Source: Bagarius yarrelli (lineage: Eukaryota > Chordata > Actinopteri > Siluriformes > Sisoridae). Taken from it: 64,000 bases of DNA. The position numbers and the translations under genes were made by a program. The DNA lies in the NCBI GenBank assembly GCA_005784505.1, contig VCAZ01000113.1, positions 1,201,001 to 1,265,000 of the forward strand, read 5' to 3'. The notes under the pieces are model-generated. The model made no database searches. It was not told where the DNA came from and saw nothing but the letters and a program-made list of their open reading frames with translations. Shown piece after piece: positions 34,670 to 46,974 of the stretch; the stretch's first letter is position 1; each line of letters opens with the position of its first letter.

Positions 34670-35405
34670 ATACTCTGATTACATATTCTATCATTATACT
34701 ACGTTATACTGCTATTTTATTATACTGTAATTATATTATTACACCATACTATTACATTACGGTATTACACTATACTATTACATTATACTGTGAATACATA
34801 TTCTATTATACTAGGTTATACTGCTATTTTATTATACTGTAATTACATTATTACACCATACTATTACATTATGCTATTACATTATACTATTACATTATAC
34901 TGTAAATATATATTCTATTATACTACGTTATACTGCTATTTTATTATACTGTAATTACATTACACCATACTATTACATTATGCTATTACATTATACTATT
35001 ACATTATACTGTGAATACATATTCTATTATACTAGGTTATACTGCTATTTTATTACACTGTAATTACATTACACCATACTATTACATTATGCTATTACAT
35101 TATACTATTACATTATACTGTAAATATATATTCTATTATACTACGTTATACTGCTATTTTATTATACTGTAATTACATTATTACACCATACTATTACATT
35201 ATGCTATTACATTATACTGTAAATACATATTCTATTATACTAGGTTATACTACTATTTTATTATACTGTATTTACATTACACCACCATACTATTACATTA
35301 TAGTGTAATTAGATTTTTACATTATACTATATTATACTGTTATTACAGTATGCTGTTAATTACATTATACTGTTATGTCTTCATACTGTTATTGCACTTT
35401 ATTTA
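34670..35405. repeat. satellite of ATTATACT-type units with a 110-bp unit and alternating dimer
   Basis: The base motif is TACATTATACTATTACATTA. A larger unit of about 110 bp is marked by the TATTCTATTATACTA stretch; units start with TACTG at about 34786, 34897, 35007, 35116 and 35215 (spacings 111, 110, 109, 99). Odd and even units differ consistently: GTGAATACATA with CTAGGTT versus GTAAATATATA with CTACGTT. This points to amplification as a dimer of about 220 bp. Degenerate ends at both sides. Confidence 0.9.
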
Positions 35406-36752
35406 GGTTTCATAATGGGATTTTAATGTGATCATGTGACTAGCTGTCACTAATTTGAAAAAAAAATAACAGACTTTGAAATTGCTATAAACCGCTTTAT
35501 CGCTTTTAGTTAGTTACCCCCTAAACTTTAGAGGCAACATGTTAATAGCTTGGCAAAAAATAGTATAAAAACTGTTAGTTTAAATTCTGGAGAAACATGC
35601 AGTGTATATAAAAGTATAGAAATACATTTATCCTAGAAAAAAATACTTGCAGATAGTAAAGATTTGTCTGTAAAAAGGAGTGTTTTTTATGTATTGAGTT
35701 TATTAAACATAAGATACGCAGTGAATTGCTTATCTCTTTTGGAGCACTTAAAACTGTAGTTTCTTTTTATATCTCGAGCTCTCTATCTCTAACTACCTTT
35801 GTCCTTGTGTGTGTATATACATAGACTGATTTATAGATGAAGAGAGAGAGAGAAAGAGAGAGAGAGAAAGGGGGTGAAGTCAGAACTAAGTAGCACTGCT
35901 CATGTATGTTAATATGTTACTTGGAAGAAGTTGCTTCGATTCGGTTTATGCTCAAACGTGGTTTATTTTTATTTTTTGGTGTGTAAATTCTGATGTTCCT
36001 TTCTCACAATTGTTGGATTTAACTTTATGATAGATAAATAACAGTTACGCACATACTGATAGCTTAGTCTAGTGAGTGACACAGGACTGGATTTTCAAAC
36101 CTCTCCCATCCTAATCCCAAGGAAAAACTGGGGAAAAATTTCTACCCATCCTATAATCCAGTTATTAATCTTGATTTTGTTTACTATTTTGCGGGATTCT
36201 CAAAAAAAATTTAGCCTCTAGCTCTAACTCACCATTTGAATTTTTTGTGGCTACAAAGTGCATAGGGAAGCCGCTGGCTTCTTTTTTCTCATGGTTATAT
36301 AATTGGTGTTGGCTTACCAACTTTGTGTATTACTGCCACCAACTGTTACAGGTGTAGAGAATGACAGGACAACTCTAAATTAAAATCAAAATATGTTGTT
36401 CATTTATATTTATATAAACGTTATTATTGCGAATAAAGTGTGGTGTTATAGTGTTATTATTAATCCCGCCCACTACCACTAAATCTTTTTGTTCCTATCC
36501 TATTCACACATTTAATACATACATAGATATTTTTTGGAAGGACCCCAGCCGGAATCCAACCCGGCGCATATGGGTCCCGGTACCTAATAGGTCGTGTTTG
36601 ATTTTGTTTCCTGTTTGTGACCAGCGGGATTCTTTTAAAAAATGTCAGACTCCAGCTCAGACTGACTAGTATTTTGCTGTCTTTGGTGTCCTAAAAGATA
36701 TCGGTGTTGTTCATTTGCAGTGTACTAAATACCGTATCAAGCATTCCATACA

Positions 36753-36818
<66 letters not shown>

Positions 36819-37730
36819 TAATATTAAAAATAGTTAGTTTAAAAATATGTACTGATCAGTATGTAATGTCATTTATTTGAAAAGTAGCCGTTAACCATTA
36901 ACACTGCTTAGAGGTAGACTGGTGAGAGAAAGAGGAAGTAGACGGATAAATATAGGAAAGCAATACTGTTTCAAGTGCTTCAGAAGAGGTGACTGAATCA
37001 CCATGTGTCTTAGTTTACAGTGGCCATGAGGAGACACAGTGAGACCGATACAGCTGCTGAAACCCAATACTGAGCGAGGGACAAAAGGATTAGTACAGAG
37101 GAATAAAGAGCGAGAGACCCAGGATGGCGCCAGGACTCATCCGTCCTTTTCTGTCCTCATTCGGTCATTCTTAACACCCTGTCTAAGTCCCTCATTCTTA
37201 AAACAGCCTTCCTAGAACTCAAAATAACCTCATACTCTCTACCACTGGCATTCCGACTCTCAGCTCGGCTGTACAACAGATCCACAACAGGGCTACCATC
37301 TGTGTGTTAATGCTGTCCCTATGCAATGTATTCAAACCACTGTTTGAAATGTTGTAAACAGCGTATGCAAATTAAACAGCGTATGACTGTGTGCTGCAAT
37401 GCAAACAAAGCTGGTGCCTAATATAAACAACCCTAAAGAAACTTTTATTTTAATGTCATCGGCTACTGGTTTATATCTACAGGCTCCTAGTCGCACGACA
37501 TATAGTCATATCGGTCTTCATTTGTATCGTCATTGTCTGGGAAAACCAGCTAGCTGACTATTGTTGTATGTAGATTGTCTGGCTTAACATCTTCATTTCC
37601 AGCATGTGTAAACCTGTATAGAGCAGATGGCAAACTATTTTGTTATGCTTTCTTAATCCTCATTCTGAAACTTGTGTATTTATCCATCTACAGTAGCTCA
37701 CTGAAATTAACTGAACTTAGCTATCAGATA
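35406..37730. other. no gene recognised
   Basis: AT-rich with a GA tract (about 35838-35870) and the TA tract listed next. Confidence 0.5.
36755..36812. repeat. (TA)n microsatellite
   Basis: About 29 TA units. Confidence 0.95.
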
Positions 37731-37734
37731 CTTT

Positions 37735-37998
37735 AGTTATCAGCTTTGCACATCTGGATTCTGAAATATTTGCCCATTCGTCTTGGCAAAATGGCTTGAT
37801 GGTTCTGTTAGATTGAAACACTCACTAGGGAACATCAGTTCATCTGTAAAAGTCTCGCCTCGGATTCTTATACTAATTGAGGTCTGAGATGTCCTGTTAC
37901 AGGGTATCAGGTTATCTTCTTGGGTTGTCCTGTATTGACAAAGCATCTCCATGAAGTGATGCCACCACCAACCTGCTTCAATGTGGGGAAAGGTGTGC
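37735..37998 (-). mobile_element. Tc1-like element fragment
   Basis: CATCTGGATTCTGAAATATT with TGCCCATTCGTCTTGGCAAA, and ATGAAGTGATGCCACCACCA with ACCTGCTTCAATGTGGGGAA. In sequence and order these recall the antisense of a Tc1-like transposase gene in fish. The intervening part is heavily diverged and no catalytic motif remains readable. Confidence 0.4.
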
Positions 37999-39358
37999 AA
38001 AACCTAGTGCCCAAACATTACATTCATACCAGGGAGGGGCACTATGACAGTGTATATAGTTACCACAGAATAAACTGTCAACTGTAATAGTTTTTGGTAA
38101 TTCTGTGTATATGTTAACATAAAAAGTGGACATGGCTATCTCATATGGAGTGTGCTTGAGCCTGAGCAGGAGTCTAGATGTTGCAGGTGAGACTGAGGGA
38201 AACACTGGGAGTTTGCAGAAACATGGAGAATAAAAAACCAAACAGAGAAAGATTTTTTTATGCATTTGCATATTTTAGATTAAGTTAGATTCAACTTTGT
38301 TATTGTGCAAGGTACATGTACAGAGCTAATGAAATCCATTAGCATCTAACCAGAAGTGCATAAGTGGCTTATTTACAATTAATAATAATAAGTAAATAAT
38401 ACAGAAGGCGCAGTAGTACGTAACATATGGTATCTATAATTAACGGTGTGTGTATGGCTGTGCAAGGAATGACATAATGGATATATGAGTGTATGATACA
38501 GTATATACAGAATAAATATGGATAAAATATACAGAAGTGTAATGATGGTTATGGATGTGCCAAGATGCATAGTGATAAAGTACAGAAAGTGGCATTGCAG
38601 TAGTGATTTTTATAAATTTTATTTTATATCCAAGATTTTTCCGTTATGTAAGTGGTATTTATTTTATACCTGTAAAAAGATGTTATTTGATGAAAGTTTA
38701 TAATAATATAAGGTTTGTCCACACAACTGTAAAATGTTAGTGTAATTTGTTGTTTAAGCCAAGTTCATATTTTAATAACTGTATTGAGGACCAAATAAAA
38801 GGAGAAAGTAATGAAATGAGGTGAAGTCTTTTTTCAATAGAAGTATTCAAGTTTATTTATTATATAAAGCCATTTTTTGCTGATTAGTTTTTTTCAAATT
38901 ACTACTTGTCTTAATAACTATACTATGAAATATATCGTTATCATGAACTATATTATCAGGAAATAAAATTGCTCATATCGTAAAACAGACTTTTGGTCAT
39001 ATCGCCCACCCTTAATTCATTCTCTAATATTTAAATGTCACGCCACATTAATACCCAGTTTGGTGTCCAGATGATGGTGGTTGCGAACATTTTCTAAGTT
39101 CTAGATTGTTGTTGGTGTTTTTCCCCAAGTCATCAGACTCCTAAACTCCTTGACTGACAAAAACACACACACACCCCCTAACCCTAGCTTACACATACTT
39201 TCTTATACCCTTAAAAAGAAAAATAAAATCTTGTCTTTTTTTAACTGAAATTTACAGACTTATAAAACATGAGTCATGTGGTGGAGCTGTTTAGTAAATT
39301 ACATGACATCATGGCTGATTACCCTTTGAGGGAATTTTGGTTGGTGTTTGGCTTAGGG

Positions 39359-39396
<38 letters not shown>

Positions 39397-39844
39397 CAAG
39401 CATGTTTTTGGGTTCTGCAAACATTCTGGGTTATGCCTTACCTAACAGAATATTTTTTGGAGTTATTAAGAGAAAAGCATCATAGAACAAAAGCAGGCAG
39501 CAAAAACGCCCTGCCGTATCAGCGGATCGATATCATTAATCTTAATTAACGGCAGTCGCATAATAATGCCTGCTTTAAGTTTTAATTGTTCATTCTTCAG
39601 TAACTACAGATGACGCAAACATGGCTAAAACTCTTCATTTTATCTACGTCATGATTTCATAATAGGAGCTCTTTGATTGGGTGACACCCTAAAAAAGCAG
39701 CCTTTTACAAACCAGCAGAAGAAGCCATATCAAAGACAAAAGAGAAAATCACATTTTATTACAAACACATGGCTACAGTAAAGAGACAATATATTCAACT
39801 ATGTCGGAACATGTAAGCGGTTTCGGGGAATATGAATCCAACTT
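37999..39844. other. no gene recognised
   Basis: AT-rich; contains the GT microsatellite listed next. Confidence 0.5.
39365..39394. repeat. (GT)n microsatellite
   Basis: About 14 GT units. Confidence 0.95.
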
Positions 39845-40905
39845 AAAGGTTGCTATCTGTCTAGCCATTCTTTATCTGTCTATCCATTTCGATTTCTTTT
39901 TGCATTTCACCATCTCCCCATTTCTATTAGTCAATCCAGCTACATAAGTTTAATTAATTTGTTTATTTCTTGATCTAGCTATTCATCTATTTATTCATTT
40001 CCATGCATGAAGCCACTTTCTTTCTATCCAGTAATTTCTATCATCTCTTGATTTATGCACTCATCCATCCAATTATTTATTTATTCATTCATCCATTCAT
40101 TTCTGTCTATATGCAACTAATTGATTTTTGCACCCATCCATTCATTTATTTGCCTATTAATCTTCGTGTATCCATCCATTCATTTAACTATCCATCAATC
40201 CTATAGTCCATCCATTTATTTATTTATTTATTTCCGTCTTAATCTATTAATAATTTATATACCAGTAATTTCTATCTACAATTCTTGATTTATGCACTCA
40301 TCCATCCAATTATTTATTTATTCATTCATTCATTCATTCATCCATCCATCCGTTAATTTCAAACTATCTACATTAATTGATTTATGCACCCATCCATTCA
40401 TCAATCCATTAATCTTCGTATTTTTTCATTTTTTGATTTATGCATCCATTTATCCATCTATTTATTCATTTATTAAAATCTGTCTACATCTATTGATTCA
40501 TGCACCTATCCTTAAATTAATTTCTGTTTGCATCTATTGATTTATGCATCTATCCATTTATTAATTTCCATCTATCTACATCTATTTATTTATGCATCCA
40601 TCCATTCATTCGTTATTTCATTTATTTCTTTTTGTTAACATCTATAGATTTATGCACATATTTATTTATCAAGCTATTAATTTCTATTTATCTACAGCTA
40701 ACGATTCTAGCAATCATCACCTTTACAGTAACTCATCTACATTTATTCCTGTCTATCCACTACACCTGCTAATTTTCCATCCATTTTTCTCTAAAAACCC
40801 ATTCATCTAAATGATTTGATTTATTATATTATCCCTTCATCTATCCATTTCTATTCAGTCATCCATAAACCCGTCTCCTTACCATACACTTATTTGTATT
40901 TATTT
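39845..40905. repeat. tandem block derived from ATCC/ATTT tetranucleotides
   Basis: About 1 kb built from ATCCATCCAT, ATTTATTTATTC and TTTCTATCTACATCTATTGA modules. A larger duplication is visible: the stretch from CCAGTAATTTCTATC at 40028 recurs at 40262 with the same following modules (GATTTATGCACTCATCCATC and so on), an offset of 234 bp. Lack of stop codons in some frames gives spurious ORFs of I, H, P, S and F residues. Confidence 0.85.
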
Positions 40906-41635
40906 ATCCACCCATTAACTTGTCATCCTAAGTTATGTGGAAGGGCACTGTGTGTCAGTTTTTTTAAATATCGATAATATTTTTAATGAATAAGAATTTA
41001 TTTCTAATCTTGGTGCAGACACTGGTATTGTCATAAAGCTGAAATAAAAATGTCATTATTATATTGGCTTCATAGCCATTTAAAGTTTTTAAGTCAGTGG
41101 ATTTGTCATGTCTGCAATGTTGCAATGGTGATTAAGGATGGTTTTTTAAGGCCAGTCATGTGATCACACTCCTGATTGAAAACAGACTTTTAACCTTTCT
41201 ATACACTGGTGCATGTAGAACTGGAGAAGCGCAAGCAGCAAGTGGAAATGGAACAGTGAAAGGAGGAGGGAGCAGAGCAGAATAGAGTATACATGAATAT
41301 GCATATGTTTGTGTGCTGTGTATGCCAGCGCTTGTCCAAATGTTTTGTGTGTGTATGTGCTGTATAAAACCCTTCTGTCTGCTGGAGTGTTGGAGGAAAA
41401 CCAAAAGGATAGGAGACAGTGGGATGATGTGACCTTGAGCTTTGCCTACTTAGCAGCCACAGAGAGAAAGTGCACTGCAGGACATTAACTACAGTGACCG
41501 CCTTTCAGCCCTTACACAACATTTCTCTACTCTGCAACTTAAACAACCCTGTCATACGTTACTGTAAAGCAGAATATAATGCAATACATTTAACTTGGGA
41601 GTAATCTAGCCACAGGGGTCACAAGCCAGTGACTT
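40906..41635. other. no gene recognised
   Basis: Mixed sequence with no feature that I can support. Confidence 0.5.
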
Positions 41636-41902
41636 CGGTGCCAGTCTCAAGCATGGATAAATAGAGAGGGTTGTGTCAGGAAGGGCATCCGACATAAAAC
41701 TTCCAAAATACAAATATGCAAATCATGCGTCATTTTTTCATACTGGATCGGTTGAGGCCCCAAGTTAACAAAGACTGCCACCGCCGTCGTTTGGGATACT
41801 GTTGGTCAAAGAAGAAGTGGAGGTGGACACGTTAATAGACATTAAGAGAGGAGGAAAGGCAAAACTGTAGAACTGAGAATAGGGAAGCTGAATGTTGGGA
41901 CA

Positions 41903-42187
41903 ATGACAGGTAAAGGTAGAGAGCTGGTGGATATGATGGAGAGAAGGAAGGTAGATATATTGTGTGTACAGGAGACCAAGTGGAAGGGTAGCAAGGCCCG
42001 TAGTATGGGATCAGGATTCAGGTTGTTTAATCATGGTGTGGATAGGAGAAATGGAGTGAGAGTGATCCTGAAAGAGGAGTTTGTGAAGAATGTTCTGGAG
42101 GTGAAAAGAGTGTCAGACAGGGTGATGAGTCTGAAGTTAGAAATTAAAGGACTGATAGTAAATGTTCTACGTGGTTATGCCTCATAA
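41903..42187 (+). pseudogene. LINE endonuclease domain, N-terminal part
   Basis: MTGKGRELVDMMERRKVDIL then CVQETKWKGSKARSMGSGFR. VDILCVQETK is the first catalytic motif of the apurinic/apyrimidinic-type endonuclease (the Glu binds metal), which nicks target DNA to prime reverse transcription. The frame ends at a stop after LRGYAS, where intact relatives continue GYAPQVG, so this copy is broken there. Confidence 0.88.
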
Positions 42188-42269
42188 GTAGGTTGTAAGT
42201 TAGAAGAGAAAGAGAGGTTCTGGCATGAGTTAGATTAGGTAATTGTAAGTATTCTTACAGAAGAGAGTA

Positions 42270-42506
42270 GTGACAGGCGCAGACTTTAGTGGACATGTTG
42301 GTGAGGGGAACAGAGGTGATGAGGAAGTGTTGGGCAGGTTTGGAGTCAGAAAAAGAAACAGTGAAGGACAGATGATAGTAGACTTTGCTAAGAGGATGGA
42401 GATGGCTGTGGTAAATACTTTTTTCCAGAAGAGAGAGGAGCATATAGTGACGTATATGAGCGGAGGAAGGAGCACACAGGTAGATTACATCAGCCAGACA
42501 GCATAG
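42270..42506 (+). pseudogene. LINE endonuclease domain, C-terminal part
   Basis: Reads TGADFSGHVGEGNRGDEEVL and later REEHIVTYMSGGRSTQVDYI. The DFxGHVG motif (catalytic Asp; Asn is usual at the position that here is Ser) and the TxVDYI end are those of RTE-type endonucleases. It lies in another frame position from the first part because of frame damage between 42187 and 42270. Confidence 0.85.
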
Positions 42507-43309
42507 GATAGTGGTGTGTAGGATGAAGATGTTGGTCTGGAAGAAGAAGAGATTAAAGGTAGAGAAGAAAACCAATTGGTAAAGGCTGAAAAGGGAGGAA
42601 TACTGTGAAAAATTTAGACAGGAGTTGAAACAGGCTCTGGGCGGTAAGTTAGTGTAGACTTGGTGGTGGAATGAGGAAGTTCAGGATAGCATACAGAGGA
42701 AGAGGTTAGTAAAGAAGAAGTGGGACATGGAAAGGACTGAGGAAAGTAGACAGAAATACCAGGATCTAAGGCACAGAGTAAATAGGGAAGTGGCTAAGGC
42801 CAAGCAGAAGGCATTTAACTTGTGCACTAGGTTAAACACTAGAGAAGGAGAGATGGACTTGTACAGGTTAGCAAGGCAGAGGAATTGAGATAGGAAGGAT
42901 GTGCAACAGATTAGGGTTATCAAGGATCAAGATGGAAAGGTGCTCACAAATGAGGAGAGTGTACAGAAGGGAGTACTTTTAAGGGTTGATATATGAGGAA
43001 AATGAGAGAGAGAAAGGGTTGGAAGAGGTAAACAACATGGAGCAGGAAGTTCAGAAGATTAGTATATAAGAAATTAGGATCGCTTAAGATGCCTGAGGAA
43101 TGGAGAAGTGTGCTGGTGCCTATCTTTAAGAACAAAGGTGATGTGTAGAGTTGCAACAACTACAGACGCATAAAGTTGATTATTGTAGTGGAAGCTAGGT
43201 TAAGGAGGTAGTTTAGTAAATATTTGTGGGCGGCAGTATGGCTTTATGTCCAGAAAGAGCACTACAGATGCAATCATTGCTCTGAGAATGTTGATGGAGA
43301 AGTGACAGA

Positions 43310-43465
43310 GATGGTCATAGGGAGTTGCATTGTGTTTTTGTAGACCTGGAGAAAGCATATGACAGTGTACCAAGAGAAGAGTTGTGGTATTGTATGAGAA
43401 AGTCAGGAATACCAGAGAAGTATGTCAGGGGTGGTGCAGGATATGTATGAGGAAAGCAGGACAGT
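43310..43465 (+). pseudogene. LINE reverse transcriptase fragment (motif A region)
   Basis: The frame HCVFVDLEKAYDSVPREELW, YCMRKSGIPEKYVR carries motif A of reverse transcriptases (FVDLEKAYDSV, with catalytic Asp). Then QDMYEESRTVV is readable after a frameshift. Motif C (YxDD) does not follow, because the sequence jumps to the region just upstream of RLDRIRNEFIR. Confidence 0.88.
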
Positions 43466-43850
43466 AGTGAGGTGTGCAGAAGGTCGATGATGTATGGTTT
43501 TGATACAGTGGTGCTGAGAAAGAGACAGGTGGCAGAGCTAAAGATGTTATGGTTTTCTTTGGGAGTAACAAGGTTGGACAGGATTAGGAACGAGTTCATC
43601 AGGGAGACGGCTCATTTTACACATTTGGGGAGAATGTCAGAGAAGCCAGATTAAGGTGGTTTGGACATGTACAGAGAAGGGATAGCGAATATATTGGTAG
43701 GAGGATGTTAGAAATGAATCTACTATGCAAAAGGCAAAGAAAAAGACCAAAGAGGAGGTATATGGATGCGATAAACTAGGACATGAAGTTAGTGGGTGTG
43801 AGTGAATAGGGTTAGGTGGATACAGATGATTCGCAGTGGTGACCCTTGAA
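43466..43850 (+). pseudogene. LINE C-terminal region remnant
   Basis: MYGFDTVVLRKRQVAELKML, FSLGVTRLDRIRNEFIRE, then after frameshifts RWFGHVQRRDSEYIGRRML and a basic KRKRPKRRYMD-like stretch, ending in RWRQMIRSGDP-like sequence. This is the conserved C-terminal tail following RT in the same fish element family. Confidence 0.82.
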
Positions 43851-43885
43851 AAGGGAACAGCCGGAAGGAGGAAAAGAAGACATTT

Positions 43886-46800
43886 AAATTGGGAGTGGAA
43901 TGTAACCTCAACCGTAATAGCTGGTGCAAAAAAAAATTGTGGGGTTGTGGGTATTGATGCAGATATGTATTGGTGAGGTGGCTTTACTGCTAGCTAAAAT
44001 TTTATAAATGTTACTGTTAAAGTTAACTGTTAAAGCATGCAATAAATTAACTATGAATCAGAGAATTTAAGTTAATAATCAGTAAGTAAATAAAGATAAT
44101 TTTTCAAATAATTCAGCAATTTATCAATCATATTCAAAGATAAAGCCTGTAATACTAATGATGTCCAGTAGAGAGACCCCAATGGGAGAACAACAAAAGG
44201 CATGAATTACATCTCAATGGTCCAATTACACTAGGGCCAAAAATTTGAAAACAATATTGATTTTCTAACAACAAAAATAGAAGGATTCCAGGACTTACAG
44301 TAGAATAGTAAAATCATGTGGTTTTATTTTGTTATTAATTTGCGATCTGTATTTAACCTATCGTTAGTGTTCTTTTCTGTGGATGGCGGCTCCCCAGTGC
44401 CTCATATTAACCAGCTGCCATCGTTAGTTTATTGTACATCCTGACCAAAACTAACCACTTGTAAGGCTGAAATTTGAAATCAAATGATGGTCAAAGACTG
44501 TGGGCTTTTTATAATGTTGCACATGACACACAGTGTTTTTTTTGGTGTTTGTTTTTTTGTGGGAGGTTGTAAGACAGTGATTAACGTGTTGGACTGTTTA
44601 TTTGAAGGTTTTATACCAATCTGCTACAGTACTGCTGGGCTATAAGCAAAGCCTTTGAGCCCCTCGTCAAGTGTGTAAACTGAAATAAATGTAGTTGGAT
44701 AAAGGTTACCCACTGTGTTTATATATAGTTGTGTGGGTGACTGAGTAAGTGTTGCCGCCATGGCACATACCTCACGTGGCATCACTGCATCTGCACTCTC
44801 TGTCGCTGCGTAAATAATGTAGAGGCAGTGTGCTCGCTCAGAGCTGTGTAACTGTCAGCATGTCAGCATGACATCATGCTCCAACTACCATTCCTAATCA
44901 GAGCCACTGCCCTTTTAGAGCATCAAAGCGTCGTTTGCCTTATAACTGCTGACTTTAGATCAGCAAGGCTGTTATGGGAGGCACAGTAAAAATGCAGATA
45001 TTTACAGGTACTTCTGTATGATTGATTACATCGTGGAGCGAAAATATTCACTATGACGTGTATGTGAGCGGCAATAAAAATCCCACACCTTCATTTCGAA
45101 GAGCAAGATCTCATAAATCAGTCGAGAAGTATCCTTTAGTCAGAACTGGCTCGAGTTTCTTTTTAAAGTAAGTTTGTGGGCAAGTCTTGAGTCACACTAT
45201 GAACATGTTGCTGAAACTTGGATTCTGCTGTGACGTGTGAGAAAACAAATCCTACTGCAATTATCCCTTCAGTTCTGAAGCAGCTCTCATGAGTTTTTCG
45301 TTTTAATTTTTTTTGTGTGTGTGTTTGTTTTTTTCATTTTCTGGATGTGGGCAATCGCAAGTAGTTTATTCCACAGACGGAAAGAGAAGACTGGTGATTA
45401 TAATGACATCCTGCTGTACTGAAAAGACCTTTTCTTTAGAAAGGAAAACATCACTTGCTTAGAAGGAATGGTATTGTTGGAATAGTATTTTTATTGCAGA
45501 GGTGTCGTTTCTTGAAAATGATCCTAAAAGTTTCGAGTAATAGGCTTGATTTTATACGCATTTGTTTTTGTAGTAACCTTTTGGTAACTAGATAGAAACT
45601 AATACTCAAAAAACAAAAGAAAAGAGATTGCGTTAAATCTTATAACAGGGTTTTGAATGGTAATGAAAAACGTGGCTAAGTCAGGAAATTTTTAAAACAG
45701 CAATTCCCAAGTTTCCGAAAAATAAATAAATTTATAAAGTTTTGAAAAAGTCATAAAAATCTGTCTCACAAATCTTTGTGTATTTAAGTATATTTCAATT
45801 TATTATATTGGTTAAATACAGTACTACACATGACAGATGTTTATTTTGTAATATGAATTACAAAGCTGGTCATTTTGGTCATTATTGATTACTAAGGCTA
45901 ATTTTAATGTGAGTTGATAGACGTTTCATGAAACATTCGGTTGTAAATATTTACGAAAAAGTCCTGGAATTTAATTAGTGTAGTGTTAACGAACCATGAT
46001 GCAGTATTGTGTATCTACGTAAATAGTTTATTTGTTTACATTAGAAATCTATAAAAAGTCTTTCCCACTGTAACAGATACGAAATTTCTAATCCAGTACA
46101 TAAAAATATCTTACCGAAGGCACAAGACATTAAGAAATATGACTTACCCCCCCCAAACAGCATCTAAAAAGAGTGCATAAATAATTGACACTTAAATGAT
46201 TCATGCACCCCGAAATTCCAGAGTGTATAAACGTGCATTTTTCTGCCGTCTGATGATCAAACCCAACTTTAACTACCCTCACGTATAGTCTTCATGTTTT
46301 TCCAGTGTGTCATTATGACATTGGCTTAAAAAGGGTCTTATAAATTGGCCAGTGTTCAAGAAAGCTTTTAAGAGATGGCTGTTGGATGATAAAATGAGGA
46401 TGAGGCGATAGAAGCCAGGAATTTTGCGATAAGGTTTAAGTAGGAGATTAAATAAAACAATTTCCTTGATGTTAGTTGGATTTCGGAAAATGAAATAAGC
46501 CCTGCTTAACACAACACATGTACAGGTGTGTAAACAATGTGTGGGTCAACAAGTGCACACTTCTCAGTGTAGATTTGTGGCAGGAAGTTGACTTCATCTG
46601 CCACACTGCTCTGCCGTTTCCATAGAAACAGATTTCTCAAGTCTCCTGGGTGGGAACCACTTGCGAACAGGGAATCACATACAACTAGAAACCATGAAAT
46701 AAAAAAATGGCTATGCTGTAAAGAGGAGATGATGATGATTTTTAAAACACTGCGATTTAACTTAACAAATTGACATGCACTTGTAGGAATGTCACGTTTA

Positions 46801-46970
46801 GATCCCAACACCTGGTTTATCCTTTATGGCAGTAAGACTAACAATATCAGACATTAAATTGAACCATTTACATTTACAAATAGCAAAGAACCAAATAAAC
46901 CAAATGATCATTACAACTGATGTCTACTAATAAAATGCAAATGCATATTTTTTTGATGCTGTGTTAAATG
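43886..46970. other. no gene recognised, apart from a SINE
   Basis: Between the LINE and the 47-kb repeat I see only the SINE at 44556. A perfect Kozak context GCCGCCATGG at 44755 opens only a 17-codon frame. The 44820-44960 stretch has balanced composition and may be conserved noncoding DNA. Confidence 0.45.
44556..44705 (+). mobile_element. tRNA-derived SINE
   Basis: GTGATTAACGTGTTGGACTG, ATTTGAAGGTTTTATACCAA (B-box region decayed), CTGCTGGGCTATAAGCAAAGCC, and a tail with AATGTAGTTGGATAAAGG. Same family and orientation as 59640-59835. Confidence 0.7.
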
Positions 46971-46974
46971 ATCT

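Larger units (their letters stand above)
41640..43885 (+). mobile_element. RTE-like non-LTR retrotransposon (LINE), deleted and mutated
   Basis: The order of readable parts is: leader with GTGTCAGGAAGGGCATCCGA, endonuclease (about 41900-42510), linker, reverse transcriptase fingers (about 43060-43460), and the C-terminal region ending at GGTGACCCTTGAAAAGGGAA. An intact copy should be longer than 3 kb; here the RT part carrying the catalytic YADD-type motif is missing, with GTGTGCAGAAGGTCGATGAT near 43475 joining the sequences either side. Many frameshifts and stops show that it is dead. The composition is GA-rich on the plus strand, unlike the AT-rich surroundings. Clade named from protein resemblance to fish RTE-type elements. 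Confidence 0.88.

Noticed and set aside
36540..36600. tRNA-like B box on the minus strand (GGTTGGATTCC)
   Set aside because: No A box at the right distance and no cloverleaf can be drawn; too weak for a tRNA gene or SINE call.
40003..40810. Series of plus-strand open frames rich in I, H, P, S and F
   Set aside because: Translation of the ATCC/ATTT tandem block; no stop codons arise because of repeat composition.
42230..43599. Minus-strand frames of 71-106 codons (F/L/S/P-rich)
   Set aside because: Antisense shadows of the GA-rich LINE on the plus strand.
44754..44812. Perfect Kozak context GCCGCCATGG opening a reading frame
   Set aside because: The frame is only 17 codons, with no splice donor at its end and no family resemblance; chance match.
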